From: CAZNGF01 sp964572855
GTDB taxonomy: Bacteria; Bipolaricaulota; Bipolaricaulia; RBG-16-55-9; JAJCYT01
Length of the DNA stretch: 64,000 nucleotides
Direction: 5' to 3'
Assembly (NCBI GenBank): GCA_964572855.1
Contig: CAZNGF010000004.1
Span: 1-64,000, forward strand
How positions within the stretch are numbered: the first letter of the stretch is position 1; each line of letters opens with the position of its first letter. Under the pieces are notes generated by a model that was not told where the DNA came from, did no database searches, and worked only from the letters and a program-made list of their open reading frames with translations. This document shows positions 34,130-42,500 of the stretch, one piece after another. A program made the translations under genes and the position numbers.

Positions 34130-35203
34130 TCAGCGGCGCAGGGCCACGGCGACGCCGTCCCGCAGCGGGACGAACAGCGTCTCCAGGTCGGGGTGGGCCT
34201 GCAAGTAGCGGTTGTAGGCTTGGATCGCGCTTGTCGTCTCGTCGGGGTCGTCGTCCAGCACGCGCCCGCCCCAGAGCAGGTTGTCGACCAGCAGCGCCGC
34301 GCCCGCGGGCATGAGCGGGAGGACGAGCTCGGTGAGCGCTTGGTACTGGCGCTTGTCGGCGTCGAGGAAGACGAGGTCGAACGGCCCCTCGAGCGTGCGC
34401 ACGACCTCGAGCGCGTCGCCCACGCGCACCTCGACCCGGTCCAGGGCGCCGGCCGACTCCAGGTTGCGCCGCGCGCCCTCGGCCGCCAGCGGGTCGAGCT
34501 CGATCGAGGTGAGCTGGGCGCCCCACCGGGACGTGGCACGCGCCAGCCAGATCGCCGAGTACCCGATGGCCGTGCCCACCTCCAGCATCCGTTGCGGCCG
34601 GGCGAGTTTGGCGATCGTGTGGAGTAACAGGCCGCCGTGCGGCCCGATGATGGGGACGTCGCCCGCTTCGGCGTCGCGCTCCAGCCGCATGAGCAGCGCG
34701 TCGCGCTCCGGCAGCAAATCGTCCAGGTAGGCCGCGATCGCGGGCGCGGTGATGGCGGGCCGGGCGGCCGATGCGTCCTTGGCGCGCTCGGGCGGGTGCG
34801 AGCCGACGTAGGCGGCGTAGTCGCCCGAGGGGATGACCTCCAGCTCGGACGGGTCGAGGTTGTAGAGGTAGGTCCAGGCCTCGATCGGCTCGCCGCCCTC
34901 GGGCGTGGCGCGCACGGTGGCGCGCACGTACTCGGTGGGCGGCGGGTCGTTGGGCCCGCAGCGCTCGTAGGGGTCCAGGACGCCGAAAGCGTGCTCCGGG
35001 TTGTCGAGCGCGTAGAGCTCGCCGGTGACGCGGTCGTCGGGGTCGTCGGAACGGATCAGCGCCGGGTAGAGCCCGACGTCCAGCAGCTTGCCGCGCACGG
35101 TCGCCGTCCCCAGGAACGAAGCGCACTCGTCCAGCAGGCTGCGCATGGGCACGCCCAACTCCCGGCGCAGCGTGCCGTAGACGAACAAGAACTCGCGGCT
35201 CAT
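34130..35203 (-). CDS. fusion: gamma-glutamylcyclotransferase-like domain + class I O-methyltransferase
   Basis: 357 residues in one uninterrupted frame. Residues 1-135 are a GGCT/AIG2 fold with the VYGTLR loop at residues 8-13 and the catalytic-type Glu62 in GELYALD. Residues 150-357 are a caffeoyl-CoA/catechol O-methyltransferase-like domain: SAM motif LEVGTAIGYSAIWLA near 207, acidic loop SIELDP near 235, metal-binding LDADKRQY near 280 and VDNLLWGG near 307. Start at ATG 35203 with GGGAGGGAG upstream. The two domains normally occur as separate proteins, so a joined pathway step or mutual regulation is inferred. Substrates unknown. Confidence 0.87.
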   Translation of the reverse strand: MSREFLFVYGTLRRELGVPMRSLLDECASFLGTATVRGKLLDVGLYPALIRSDDPDDRVTGELYALDNPEHAFGVLDPYERCGPNDPPPTEYVRATVRATPEGGEPIEAWTYLYNLDPSELEVIPSGDYAAYVGSHPPERAKDASAARPAITAPAIAAYLDDLLPERDALLMRLERDAEAGDVPIIGPHGGLLLHTIAKLARPQRMLEVGTAIGYSAIWLARATSRWGAQLTSIELDPLAAEGARRNLESAGALDRVEVRVGDALEVVRTLEGPFDLVFLDADKRQYQALTELVLPLMPAGAALLVDNLLWGGRVLDDDPDETTSAIQAYNRYLQAHPDLETLFVPLRDGVAVALRR

Positions 35204-35275
35204 GGCTCCCTCCCTCGCGACGTCGAGCTGGACGGGCCCAATGTAACAGGCACGGCACGCGGGCGGCAAGGGAAG

Positions 35276-35306
35276 CCCCTCCCCGTACCCTGAGCGCGGG
35301 GAGGGG
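35276..35306. repeat. intergenic hairpin
   Basis: Ten-base-pair stem, CCCCTCCCCG (35276-35285) with CGGGGAGGGG (35297-35306). Part of the otherwise empty gap 35204-35426; resembles the CTCCC/GGGAG hairpins near 22250, 46850 and 58690. Confidence 0.6.
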
Positions 35307-35379
35307 GTGCACGTCGAAGTGTGTCAATTCGTCCAAGCCGCTAGGGGGGAGGCCCCCGACCTCCCCCGGAAACGTCCGG

Positions 35380-35405
35380 CGGGGCAGCCACGGAGGGCTG
35401 CCCCG
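35380..35405. terminator. hairpin downstream of the secreted-protein gene
   Basis: Stem CGGGGCAGCC/GGCTGCCCCG with a six-base loop, 22 bases past the stop of the minus-strand gene. No strong U-tract. Confidence 0.5.
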
Positions 35406-35426
35406 ACAGAACGCGGTGGCCGTGTG

Positions 35427-36296
35427 CTACCGCAGCGACAGCACGAACGGCGTCGTCCCGCCGCCCAGCTTGAGCGTGAGCACGAGGAAGACGTTGCCCG
35501 GCACGGGCCCGCCGCCGATGGTGGTGGCCGGAGCCAGCGCGCCGGCGCGGTCGCAGAACACCGTCAGGCCCGTGCCCGGTGGCAGCGAGAGGCAGAAGCC
35601 GCCGACGTCGCTCACGACCAGCAGGATGAGCGGGTTTGAAGGCTGGTCCCACACCACGGCGCTGCTGAGCTGGCCGGCCGGCGTCGAGACGAACGTCCCG
35701 CGCGCGGTCAGGCCCGGCCCCAGCGCGGCCGTGATCAGCAGGTCGTCGGCGCCGGCCACCTTGGGCTGGGCCTGGCTGCCCTGCACCGTGGTTTGAAACC
35801 CGTTGAGCTGGAGGCGCTGCAGCACCTGGTTGGGCGTCATGCCCTGCGAGATCCCGCCCAGCTCGGGCGGCACCTGCGGCCCCTGGCCGCTGCCGCCGGG
35901 CGAGCTGGGCTCGTCGATCCCCTGGCCCGCAACCCGCGCGCGGATCACGCCGCAGGCGTACTGCGTGGTCGTGCCCATCTCGGCCGTGACGTCCAGCGCG
36001 CTCTGGCGCGGCAGCGTCCCCCGGATGTTGACCGCCGTGGGCTGTTCGTTCAGCTCGAACTCGAACGTCTGCGTATCACCGGGGCCGATCTGGGCCGGCG
36101 GCACGCGCAGGTTCACCGAGATCGACTGCTGGTTGCGCAGGAAGATGAACTGGGCGATCTGGACGTTGCCGTCGCAGCCCGAGTTGTTCACCTCGACCGT
36201 CACCGGCACCGCGCTCTGCTGCGTCAGCGCGCTCCCGGCGGTCAAAACCACCGACAGCGCCGTCAACAGCGCGATTAACGTCATGCGTTTTCGCAA
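35427..36296 (-). CDS. secreted protein of unknown function
   Basis: 289 residues. Signal peptide RKRMTLIALLTALSVVLTAGSALT; the TTG start at 36296 is preferred because AAAGGGGG lies eight bases upstream, whereas ATG 36284 is too far. Residues 30-120 look like an immunoglobulin-like beta-sandwich (VEVNNSGCDGNVQIAQFIF, with a second Cys in TQYACGVI). A Gly/Pro/Ser linker follows, then about 150 residues of beta-rich sequence (GISQGMTPNQVLQRLQLNGF; VSDVGGFCLSLPPG) without a family I know. Extracytoplasmic location is the only safe conclusion. Confidence 0.75.
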   Translation of the reverse strand: MRKRMTLIALLTALSVVLTAGSALTQQSAVPVTVEVNNSGCDGNVQIAQFIFLRNQQSISVNLRVPPAQIGPGDTQTFEFELNEQPTAVNIRGTLPRQSALDVTAEMGTTTQYACGVIRARVAGQGIDEPSSPGGSGQGPQVPPELGGISQGMTPNQVLQRLQLNGFQTTVQGSQAQPKVAGADDLLITAALGPGLTARGTFVSTPAGQLSSAVVWDQPSNPLILLVVSDVGGFCLSLPPGTGLTVFCDRAGALAPATTIGGGPVPGNVFLVLTLKLGGGTTPFVLSLR

Positions 36297-36425
36297 AACG
36301 AAAACCCCCTTTGAGTTGATGTCGCTTTCAGCCTAAGGGAAAACGCCGGCCCCATCAAAAGACTTCGCGGCGCCAGGGCGCATTCGCGCGAGAAGAGGGC
36401 TTTTGGGCCCGCGGCGCCCCCCCGT

Positions 36426-36455
36426 TTGACGCGCGCTCCGGCGAGCAAGTACGCT
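36426..36455 (+). promoter_or_regulatory. rpiA promoter
   Basis: TTGACG (36426-36431), 18-bp spacer, TACGCT (36450-36455), about 57 bases before the start codon. Confidence 0.5.
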
Positions 36456-36512
36456 GCAAGCGGAGGGAAACACCCGCTGGGGTCGAACGAGGCCCCCGGA
36501 AAGGACGAAGCC

Positions 36513-37202
36513 ATGACGCCCACCGACCTGAAGCGGATCGCGGGCGAGGCCGCGGCCGCGCGCGTGCAGAGCGGCCAGTTGCTGGGCCTGGGCACGGGCT
36601 CGACCGTGCGCTTCTTCCTGGAGGCGCTGGCCAAGCGCGTGGCGGCCGGGGAAGTGGCAGACGTGGTGGGCGTGCCCACCTCGGAGGCCACGGCCGAGAA
36701 GGCGCGCGCGCTCAAGCTCCCGCTCGCCTCGCTCGACGAGTGTCCCGAGCTCGATCTGTGCGTGGACGGCGCCGACGAGGTCGACCCCGTGTTGAACCTG
36801 ATCAAGGGGCTGGGCGGCGCGCTGCTGCGCGAGAAGATCGTGGCCGCCGCGAGCGCACGCTTCTGGGTGATCGTGGACGAGTCCAAGCGCGTGGAGGCGC
36901 TGGGCCAGAAAGCCCCGCTGCCGGTCGAGGTGCTGCCCTTCGGCTGGCGGCCCACCGCGCGCGCAATTGAGCGGCTCGGCGCCGAGGTCACCCTGCGCAC
37001 CAAGCGCGGCGCGCCGGTGGTGACCGACCAGGACAACCTGCTGCTCGACTGCCGCTTCCCTTCCCTTGAAGACCCCCACGCCCTCGCTTGCGAGCTCGAC
37101 GCCCTCCCCGGCGTGCTGGGCCACGGGCTTTTTTTGGGCATGGCCCACGGGGCCATCGTTGGCACCGGTGACGGGGCGCACGTCCTGACCCCGCGAACGT
37201 AA
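36513..37202 (+). CDS. rpiA: ribose-5-phosphate isomerase A
   Basis: Pentose phosphate enzyme converting ribose 5-phosphate to ribulose 5-phosphate. 229 residues, normal length. Motifs: GLGTGSTV near residue 25, DGADEVDP near 87 (catalytic Asp), KGLGGALLREKIVA near 98 (catalytic Glu and Lys). The start is ATG 36513 with GGAAAGGACG upstream. Monocistronic between two secreted-protein genes. Confidence 0.96.
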   Translation: MTPTDLKRIAGEAAAARVQSGQLLGLGTGSTVRFFLEALAKRVAAGEVADVVGVPTSEATAEKARALKLPLASLDECPELDLCVDGADEVDPVLNLIKGLGGALLREKIVAAASARFWVIVDESKRVEALGQKAPLPVEVLPFGWRPTARAIERLGAEVTLRTKRGAPVVTDQDNLLLDCRFPSLEDPHALACELDALPGVLGHGLFLGMAHGAIVGTGDGAHVLTPRT

Positions 37203-37346
37203 CACGCGTTACGTTGGGGCGCGCGTGTCCGGTGCCCCGGACCACGTTGGCTTGCCGCCGCCTCACACACTTCCTGCCCGCACACAGTCCCGTTCCTTCC
37301 CGTTAGGGCGCGCGCCCCCTAGGCTGAGCACAGAAAGGGGGACGCC

Positions 37347-37979
37347 ATGCGCATGCTTTTCACCTTGGCGCTCGGTGCGGTGTTGCTGCTGGCCCCGTCG
37401 CCTGCGTCGACGACCGCGTCGTCGCGCGCGCTCGCGTTGCTGGGTGTGTTCCCCGAGATCGAGTTGAAAAAACCCCGCGTCGACCCTGAACCCAAGGCCG
37501 AGACCGCGCCGGTGACCCAGCGCGTCGCCGCCCGCCCGCCCGGCTGGCAGGGGCCGTTGCCGCCGCCCGAGGAAACCGTGGCCGTCGCCCCGCAGTCGCT
37601 GCGCCCCGTCGCGCCCGAGCCCGACCCGTTGATTCGGGACGGCAAGTACATCCACGTCGAGCTCAAGAGCGCGCAGATCGTCTCTATGGGCGACCCGATG
37701 AAGTTCGTGGCCACGCTGTTCAACGCCACGGACGCGCACTGGAACCTGGTGGCCGAGATCGTCGTGCGCAAGAGCGACGGCTCGCAGGAGACGCTGCTGC
37801 GGGGCTACCCGCTGCGCCTGGCCAGCGGGCGCCGGATGCGCGTGCCGCTGGGCCTCAAGGCCAAGGAACAGCGTTTCCCGCCGGGGGTCACCGAGTTCGT
37901 CGCCTTCCTGCGCGACCGGCAGGGCGAGCTGGTCGACCGCGCCTCGATCGCGTTCGTCGTGACCGTGCCGCTGCATTGA
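37347..37979 (+). CDS. secreted hypothetical protein
   Basis: 210 residues. Signal peptide MLFTLALGAVLLLAPSPAS, a Pro/Glu/Arg-rich extended region (residues 45-95), then a compact beta-rich domain (KYIHVELKSAQIVSMGDPMKFVATLFNAT, EIVVRKSDGSQETLLRGYPLRLASG) that resembles an immunoglobulin-like or fibronectin-like fold. Not assigned to a family. ATG has AAAGGGGGA upstream and a hairpin follows the stop. Confidence 0.75.
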   Translation: MRMLFTLALGAVLLLAPSPASTTASSRALALLGVFPEIELKKPRVDPEPKAETAPVTQRVAARPPGWQGPLPPPEETVAVAPQSLRPVAPEPDPLIRDGKYIHVELKSAQIVSMGDPMKFVATLFNATDAHWNLVAEIVVRKSDGSQETLLRGYPLRLASGRRMRVPLGLKAKEQRFPPGVTEFVAFLRDRQGELVDRASIAFVVTVPLH

Positions 37980-37996
37980 GTTCCGCTGAAAACGAC

Positions 37997-38036
37997 CGGG
38001 GCCCCGGAGCGCGAGGGGGAGCGCTTCGGGGCCCCG
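37997..38036. terminator. intergenic terminator-like hairpin
   Basis: A 16-bp stem, CGGGGCCCCGGAGCGC (37997-38012) with GCGCTTCGGGGCCCCG (38021-38036), one mismatch pair, then TTTA. Follows the secreted-protein gene by 17 bases. Confidence 0.7.
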
Positions 38037-38052
38037 TTTACACGCCCCTCAC

Positions 38053-38082
38053 TTGCGCCAGCGCCGTAGGGCTCGGTATGCT
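38053..38082 (+). promoter_or_regulatory. mdh promoter
   Basis: TTGCGC (38053-38058), 18-bp spacer, TATGCT (38077-38082), 51 bases before the start codon. Confidence 0.5.
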
Positions 38083-38133
38083 GGGCGGGTCGTTCCATTC
38101 TCAAGGGAAATTCACCGAGTCGAGAGGAGCGTT

Positions 38134-39066
38134 ATGCGCAAGAAAGTGACCGTCGTGGGCGCGGGGTTCGTGGGGGCGACCACGGCCCAGCGGCTGGCAG
38201 AGCGCGACAGCGCCGACGTCGTGCTGGTCGACATCCCGGACAAGGAGGGGCCCACCCAGGGCAAGGCGCTCGACATGACCGAGTCCGCGCCGCTGCTGGG
38301 CTTCGACGCGCGGATCACCGGGACGTCGGACTACGCCGACATCAAGGACTCCGACGTCGTGGTCGTGACCGCCGGCATCCCCAGGAAGCCCGGCATGAGC
38401 CGCGAAGAGCTCATCGGGACCAACGCCAACATCGTCAAGAGCGTGAGCGAGCAGGTCAAAGCGCGCGCGCCTCGGTCGATCGTGATCATGGTCTCGAACC
38501 CGCTGGACGTGACCACGTACGTGGCCAGCCAGGTGACGGGCTTTCCCAAGGAGCGCGTGGTGGGCATGGCCGGCGTGCTGGACGCGGCCCGCTTCCGCAG
38601 CTTCATCGCCCTGGAGCTGGGCGTCTCGATGCGGGACGTGCACGCCATGGTGCTGGGCGGCCACGGCGACCAGATGGTCCCGCTGCCGCAGTACGCGACC
38701 GTGAGCGGCATCCCGATCACGGCGCTCATGGACGAGGCACAAATCGAGCGGTTGGTCGAGCGCACGCGCAAGGGCGGCGGCGAGATCGTCAACCTGCTGG
38801 GCGACGGCTCGGCCTACTACGCGCCCTCGGCTTCGGTGATCGAGATGGTCGATTCCATCCTGTTCGACCGCCGGCGCCTGCTGCCGTGCGCGGCCTACCT
38901 CACGGGCCAGTACGGACTCGAGGACCTCTACATCGGCGTGCCGGCCTTTTTGGGCCCCAACGGCGTCGAGGAGATCCTGGAACTCGAGCTGAGCGACGCC
39001 GAGCGCAAAGCCCTGCACGCCAGCGCCGAGCTGGTCAAACGGACCGTGGCCGAGGTGCAGCTCTAG
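38134..39066 (+). CDS. mdh: malate dehydrogenase (LDH-like type)
   Basis: NAD-dependent interconversion of malate and oxaloacetate. 310 residues, the length of the LDH-like MDH group. N-terminal VTVVGAGFVGATTA (NAD Rossmann motif), substrate loop GIPRKPGMSREEL near residue 82 with the double-arginine that selects malate over lactate, MVSNPLDV near 117, and catalytic GGHGDQMVPL near 175. ATG 38134 has GAGAGGAG upstream. Confidence 0.96.
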   Translation: MRKKVTVVGAGFVGATTAQRLAERDSADVVLVDIPDKEGPTQGKALDMTESAPLLGFDARITGTSDYADIKDSDVVVVTAGIPRKPGMSREELIGTNANIVKSVSEQVKARAPRSIVIMVSNPLDVTTYVASQVTGFPKERVVGMAGVLDAARFRSFIALELGVSMRDVHAMVLGGHGDQMVPLPQYATVSGIPITALMDEAQIERLVERTRKGGGEIVNLLGDGSAYYAPSASVIEMVDSILFDRRRLLPCAAYLTGQYGLEDLYIGVPAFLGPNGVEEILELELSDAERKALHASAELVKRTVAEVQL

Positions 39067-39078
39067 AAAACGCAACCC

Positions 39079-39145
39079 GTAGGGGCGCGATTGACCGCGC
39101 CCTCACTGGGCCCAACGGCAGGGGTTCAATGAATTGAACCCCTAC
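39079..39145. repeat. double intergenic palindrome
   Basis: Opens with GTAGGGGCGCGATTGACCGCGCCC and closes with the perfect palindrome GGGGTTCAAT-ga-ATTGAACCCC (39121-39142) plus TAC, both of the dispersed GTAGGGG...CCCCTAC type. The ORF downstream starts 29 bases later. Confidence 0.8.
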
Positions 39146-39173
39146 GGGCACCGTATGGTGAACGGAATTCCCG

Positions 39174-39413
39174 ATGAACGACCACACCGATTCGGTCCGC
39201 ACGCTGGAACTCCACGGTCTCAAGTGCCCGCACACGTTCGTGCGGGCCAAGCTCGCGATGGAGGCTTTGGCAGCGGGCCAGGCGCTGCGCGTGGTCGTGG
39301 ACAACCCCCTGTCCAAGGTCGACCTGCCCCGCTCGGCCCGCCAGCACGGCTACGAGGTCCTGAGCGTCGAGGAGGTCGCGGACGGGGCCTGGGCCATCAC
39401 GCTGCGGAAGTAG
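39174..39413 (+). CDS. TusA-like sulfurtransferase
   Basis: 79 residues of the SirA/TusA fold. Begins with LELHGLKCPHTFVRAKLAMEAL, where the invariant Cys accepts a persulfide; the usual CPxP motif is CPHT here. Tail GYEVLSVEEVADGAWAITLRK is typical. Delivers sulfur for tRNA thiolation, molybdopterin or respiration; the DsrE protein at 55271 and the PP-loop protein at 13372 could be partners but are not linked. Confidence 0.85.
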   Translation: MNDHTDSVRTLELHGLKCPHTFVRAKLAMEALAAGQALRVVVDNPLSKVDLPRSARQHGYEVLSVEEVADGAWAITLRK

Positions 39414-39434
39414 TACACGGCCACGTTGAAACTT

Positions 39435-39493
39435 GTAGGGACACCCCCCCCCCGTGGTTGCCCGGCGGGGTAGGCACAGGGGCCTCCCCCTAC
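39435..39493. repeat. GTAGGG...CCCTAC repeat, degenerate
   Basis: Starts GTAGGGACACCCCCC, contains GGCGGGGTAGGC and ends CCCCCTAC. Same family as the palindromes at 22209 and 31183 but imperfect, with a nine-C homopolymer. Confidence 0.55.
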
Positions 39494-39591
39494 GTTGAAA
39501 GATCAATGTGATCCAGTCGTCGTCTAGGCGTTTCACTCCCAGCCCCCGTCCGGTACAGTGGCCCCAACTCCCGTTGACAAAGGCGGTGGCC

Positions 39592-41244
39592 GTGAAAGCA
39601 AGCGACCTGTTGGTGCGGTGTCTGGAGGCCGAGGGGATCGAGGTCGTCTTCGGCGTGCCGGGCGAGGAGAACGCCGACTTCATGATGTCGTTGGATCGTT
39701 CGGACCAAATCGAGTTCGTGCTCACGCGCCACGAGCAGGGCGCGGCCTTCATGGCCGAGGCCTACGGCCGGCTCACCGGCAACCCGGCCGTCTGCCTGAG
39801 CACGCTGGGGCCCGGCGCGACCAACCTGATCACGGGCGTGGCCGACGCCAACATGGACCGGGCGCCGATGCTCGTGCTCACCGGCCAGGGCGCCTCGACC
39901 CGGCTGCACAAGGAGTCGCACCAGATCATGGACGCCGTCGGGATGTTCCGGCCCGTCACCAAGTGGACGCAATCGATCCGCCACCCCGACAACATCCCCG
40001 AGATCGTCCGCAAGGCCGTGCGGCTGGCGCGCACCGAGAAGCCCGGCGCCTGCCACGTCGAGCTGCCCGAGGACATCGCCAAGCTCGAAACGGACGCCCA
40101 ACCGCTCGAGGTGCGCCGCTTCCGCCGTCCCGGCGCCGACGACAAGATCGCCGACCGTGCCTTCGAGCTGATCGAAAACGCCAAGAACCCCGTGATCGTG
40201 GCCGGCAACGGCTGCATCCGCAAGCGCGCCAGCAAGCAGCTCAGGATCTTCTGCGAGCGCACCGGGATCGGCGTCATCAGCACGTTCATGGCCAAGGGCG
40301 CCGTCGACCGCGACGCGCCCTACTGTTTGTTCACCATCGGGCTGCAGGCCAAGGACTACCCGGCGCTCGCGGTCGAGCAGGCCGATCTGGTCATCACGCT
40401 GGGCTACGACATGGTGGAGTACCACCCGCGGCTCTGGAACCCCAACGGCGACAAGCGCGTGCTCCACATCGACTTTTTGCCGGCCGAGATCGACGCGCGC
40501 TACCACCCCGAGCTCGAGGTCGTGGGCGACCTGGCGCACGCGCTCTGGGCGCTCAACGAACGCGTGGCGGCGGCCGGGGGGCTGACGTTTGACTTGACCA
40601 ACCAGCGCGACCTGCGCGCGCGCATGCTGGCGGACTTCGCCGCGCACCAGGACGACGACACCGACGGGGCCATCCGCCCGCAGAAAGTGCTGTGGGACGT
40701 CGGCGAGCTGCTTGAGCCCGGCGACGTGCTGCTCTCGGACGTGGGCGCGCACAAGATGTGGATCGCGCGCTACTACCACCCTTCCGAGCCCAACACGTGC
40801 CTGATCCCCAACGGCTTCTGCTCGATGGGCTTTGCGCTGCCCGGCGCGGTCGGCGCCAGCTGGGTCGACCCCGACAGGAAGGTGCTGGCGATCTGCGGCG
40901 ACGCGGGCTTTCTCATGAACGCCCAGGAGATGGAGACCGCGCGGCGTTTGAATTCGAACCTCACGGTCATGGTCTGGGAGGATTTCTCCTACGGCCTCAT
41001 CTCGTGGAAGCAGGACACCGAGTTCGGGCGTCACACCGAGCTCTCCTTCGGCAACCCGGACTGGCTCAAGCTGGCCGAGGCCTTCGGCTGGTCGGGCCAG
41101 CGCGTGACGCGCAGCCGCGAGCTGAAAGGTACGCTGGCCCGCGCACTGGAGCAGCCGGGCCCGAGCCTGGTGGTGCTCCCGATCGACTACCGTGAAAACG
41201 CGCTGCTCACGCAGCGCCTGGGCGAGATCCAGGCGACGATTTAG
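39592..41244 (+). CDS. acetolactate synthase-like thiamine pyrophosphate enzyme
   Basis: 550 residues with the three TPP-enzyme domains: PYR domain (VFGVPGEENADFM near 20, catalytic Glu in LTRHEQGAAF near 49), central domain (residues 190-330) and PP domain with the metal motif GDAGFLMNAQEMETA near 440. The quinone-pocket and substrate residues resemble the AlsS/AHAS branch. No regulatory small subunit is adjacent, which favours catabolic acetolactate synthase or an oxalyl/sulfoacetaldehyde-like relative over branched-chain synthesis. Start GTG 39592 has AAAGGCGG upstream; GTG 39586 is possible. Confidence 0.85.
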   Translation: MKASDLLVRCLEAEGIEVVFGVPGEENADFMMSLDRSDQIEFVLTRHEQGAAFMAEAYGRLTGNPAVCLSTLGPGATNLITGVADANMDRAPMLVLTGQGASTRLHKESHQIMDAVGMFRPVTKWTQSIRHPDNIPEIVRKAVRLARTEKPGACHVELPEDIAKLETDAQPLEVRRFRRPGADDKIADRAFELIENAKNPVIVAGNGCIRKRASKQLRIFCERTGIGVISTFMAKGAVDRDAPYCLFTIGLQAKDYPALAVEQADLVITLGYDMVEYHPRLWNPNGDKRVLHIDFLPAEIDARYHPELEVVGDLAHALWALNERVAAAGGLTFDLTNQRDLRARMLADFAAHQDDDTDGAIRPQKVLWDVGELLEPGDVLLSDVGAHKMWIARYYHPSEPNTCLIPNGFCSMGFALPGAVGASWVDPDRKVLAICGDAGFLMNAQEMETARRLNSNLTVMVWEDFSYGLISWKQDTEFGRHTELSFGNPDWLKLAEAFGWSGQRVTRSRELKGTLARALEQPGPSLVVLPIDYRENALLTQRLGEIQATI

Positions 41245-41256
41245 GTTTGAACACAA

Positions 41257-41499
41257 CTAAAGCGTGCGCTCGCAGGCCTGGAGCTCGAACTGCCCCCGGC
41301 CGGCGACGTCAATTGCCGGGATGCAATCATCTACAAAAGGGCCTATAACTTGCTCTTGATCGCCGTTTGAATACCGTCCCAGTGAGAGCGTTATCCCTTC
41401 GTTTGGGAAGGCCAATGTGACAGCTTCAGCCACCTGGGTACTGGCCAAGCGCACGCGCTCGACTTGAAAGTCGTCGACGATGTCAAACGACCTTGGCAA
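41257..41499 (-). CDS. small hypothetical ORF
   Basis: 80 residues from TTG 41499, with GGAGAGG almost touching the start codon. No signal peptide, no family recognised; mixed charged sequence (DIVDDFQVERVRLASTQVAEAV). It begins just past the bidirectional terminator. It may be a fragment of a longer gene, or chance. Confidence 0.35.
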   Translation of the reverse strand: MPRSFDIVDDFQVERVRLASTQVAEAVTLAFPNEGITLSLGRYSNGDQEQVIGPFVDDCIPAIDVAGRGQFELQACERTL

Positions 41500-41512
41500 T
41501 CCTCTCCTAAAA

Positions 41513-41540
41513 CCTGGGGAGGCGTGTGCGCCTCCCCAGG
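41513..41540. terminator. bidirectional rho-independent terminator
   Basis: Perfect 12-bp stem CCTGGGGAGGCG/CGCCTCCCCAGG with TGTG loop. On the plus strand it is followed by CCGTTTTCTT, on the minus strand by TTTT. Ends the minus-strand gene that stops at 41578 and blocks read-through from the plus strand. Confidence 0.85.
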
Positions 41541-41577
41541 CCGTTTTCTTGTTGTGCTGGATTGAGGTTTTGGTCGT

Positions 41578-42018
41578 TTACAATGCAATTTCCAATTCCA
41601 GGACCAAAGGAATTCCCCAACGCCATCCTTGCAAGGTTCCCTGGGAATCCAAGGATGTTTGAAGCCTGAGCTCGGGGCCGATCCCCGTGAATTTGACCTG
41701 GGGCAAAATGTTGAGATCGAGTGGTGTCATCCACCCCAAGGCTGCGCCGAACTCATAGCCGGAAACCGCTGAGGAAACGGTGGACAGCTGCAAGGCCGCG
41801 TGCAGTGAAAGGGAACCGTATCCTGGCAACAGGCCCAGCGGCAAATCGAAACGCTCAACCTGTTTCAACCCCAAGGAAAGGGGCGAGGCTGTGTTGTTAC
41901 CGGTTGTGATTTCGTAGCCAAACGTTGGCTTGATAATGGGGTCAGCGTTGGCCAAGGCGGTGAATGAACTCCATCCTACCGTCAGTATTGCAACCCAAAT
42001 CAAAAGGTTCGTTTTCAT
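41578..42018 (-). CDS. secreted beta-rich protein, possibly barrel-like
   Basis: 146 residues from ATG 42018 with GAGGAGG upstream. Signal peptide TNLLIWVAILTVGWSSFTALANA, then alternating hydrophobic strands with turn residues (FGYEITTGNNTASPLSL, GYEFGAALGWMTPLD, KFTGIGPELRLQTSL) ending in an aromatic-hydrophobic strand. The pattern suits a small outer-membrane or cell-surface beta structure. No family recognised. Lower GC than core genes. Confidence 0.65.
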   Translation of the reverse strand: MKTNLLIWVAILTVGWSSFTALANADPIIKPTFGYEITTGNNTASPLSLGLKQVERFDLPLGLLPGYGSLSLHAALQLSTVSSAVSGYEFGAALGWMTPLDLNILPQVKFTGIGPELRLQTSLDSQGTLQGWRWGIPLVLELEIAL

Positions 42019-42053
42019 CGATCCTCCTCTCAAGTTGGCGATTGGATTGGCTG

Positions 42054-42254
42054 TCAAAACGAACACTCAAACGAAATGATCGCGAATTCGGTATAGTTCG
42101 CATCCCATCCAGGAAGGATGACGATCTGGCATGTGATCGTTGCAAGTTGCGCAAGCGCCTGAGGCTCTTCGATTTCTGATATGTGTGGACTCAAAAAGCC
42201 GCCTAGGTTGACCAACACCGCGACCAGCGCCAATACGGTTACAATCTTCTTCAT
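42054..42254 (-). CDS. small secreted or membrane-anchored protein
   Basis: 66 residues from ATG 42254. N-terminal KKIVTVLALVAVLVNLGGFL is a signal peptide or single span; the rest (EEPQALAQLATITCQIVILPGW) has one cysteine. TAAGGATG lies upstream as a weak ribosome site. Precedes the beta-rich secreted gene by 35 nt, so the two may be co-transcribed. Confidence 0.5.
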   Translation of the reverse strand: MKKIVTVLALVAVLVNLGGFLSPHISEIEEPQALAQLATITCQIVILPGWDANYTEFAIISFECSF

Positions 42255-42360
42255 TGGCAATGCATCCTTATGAAGTATTTCAAATTACATATTATCCTCC
42301 TTTTAAATCGGGTTTTGTCTCTGCAGTGGCAGCCATGCTATCGCATAGGAGGCGTTCTTG

Positions 42361-42378
42361 TTGTCACTTCTGTGACAA
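42361..42378. promoter_or_regulatory. 18-bp palindrome, possible operator
   Basis: TTGTCAC-TTCT-GTGACAA, perfect seven-base arms, within the 312-bp AT-rich gap 42255-42566 that otherwise contains no gene. No T-run follows, which argues against a terminator. Nearby promoters could not be fixed. Confidence 0.5.
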
Positions 42379-42500
42379 TGCCCCCCCTGCAAGAAAGGGG
42401 TGAATCTCCTGCTCCAGTTTGAGAAGATCGACAATGTGCATTTGTCTCGTTCGACGCTTTACAATGCCCTGACGTTCAAGTCGAGTGTTCCCGTGAGCCT

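Noticed and set aside
39592..41244. Calling the TPP enzyme the anabolic acetohydroxyacid synthase ilvB
   Set aside because: No ilvN or ilvC neighbour exists, so the branched-chain role is unsupported.
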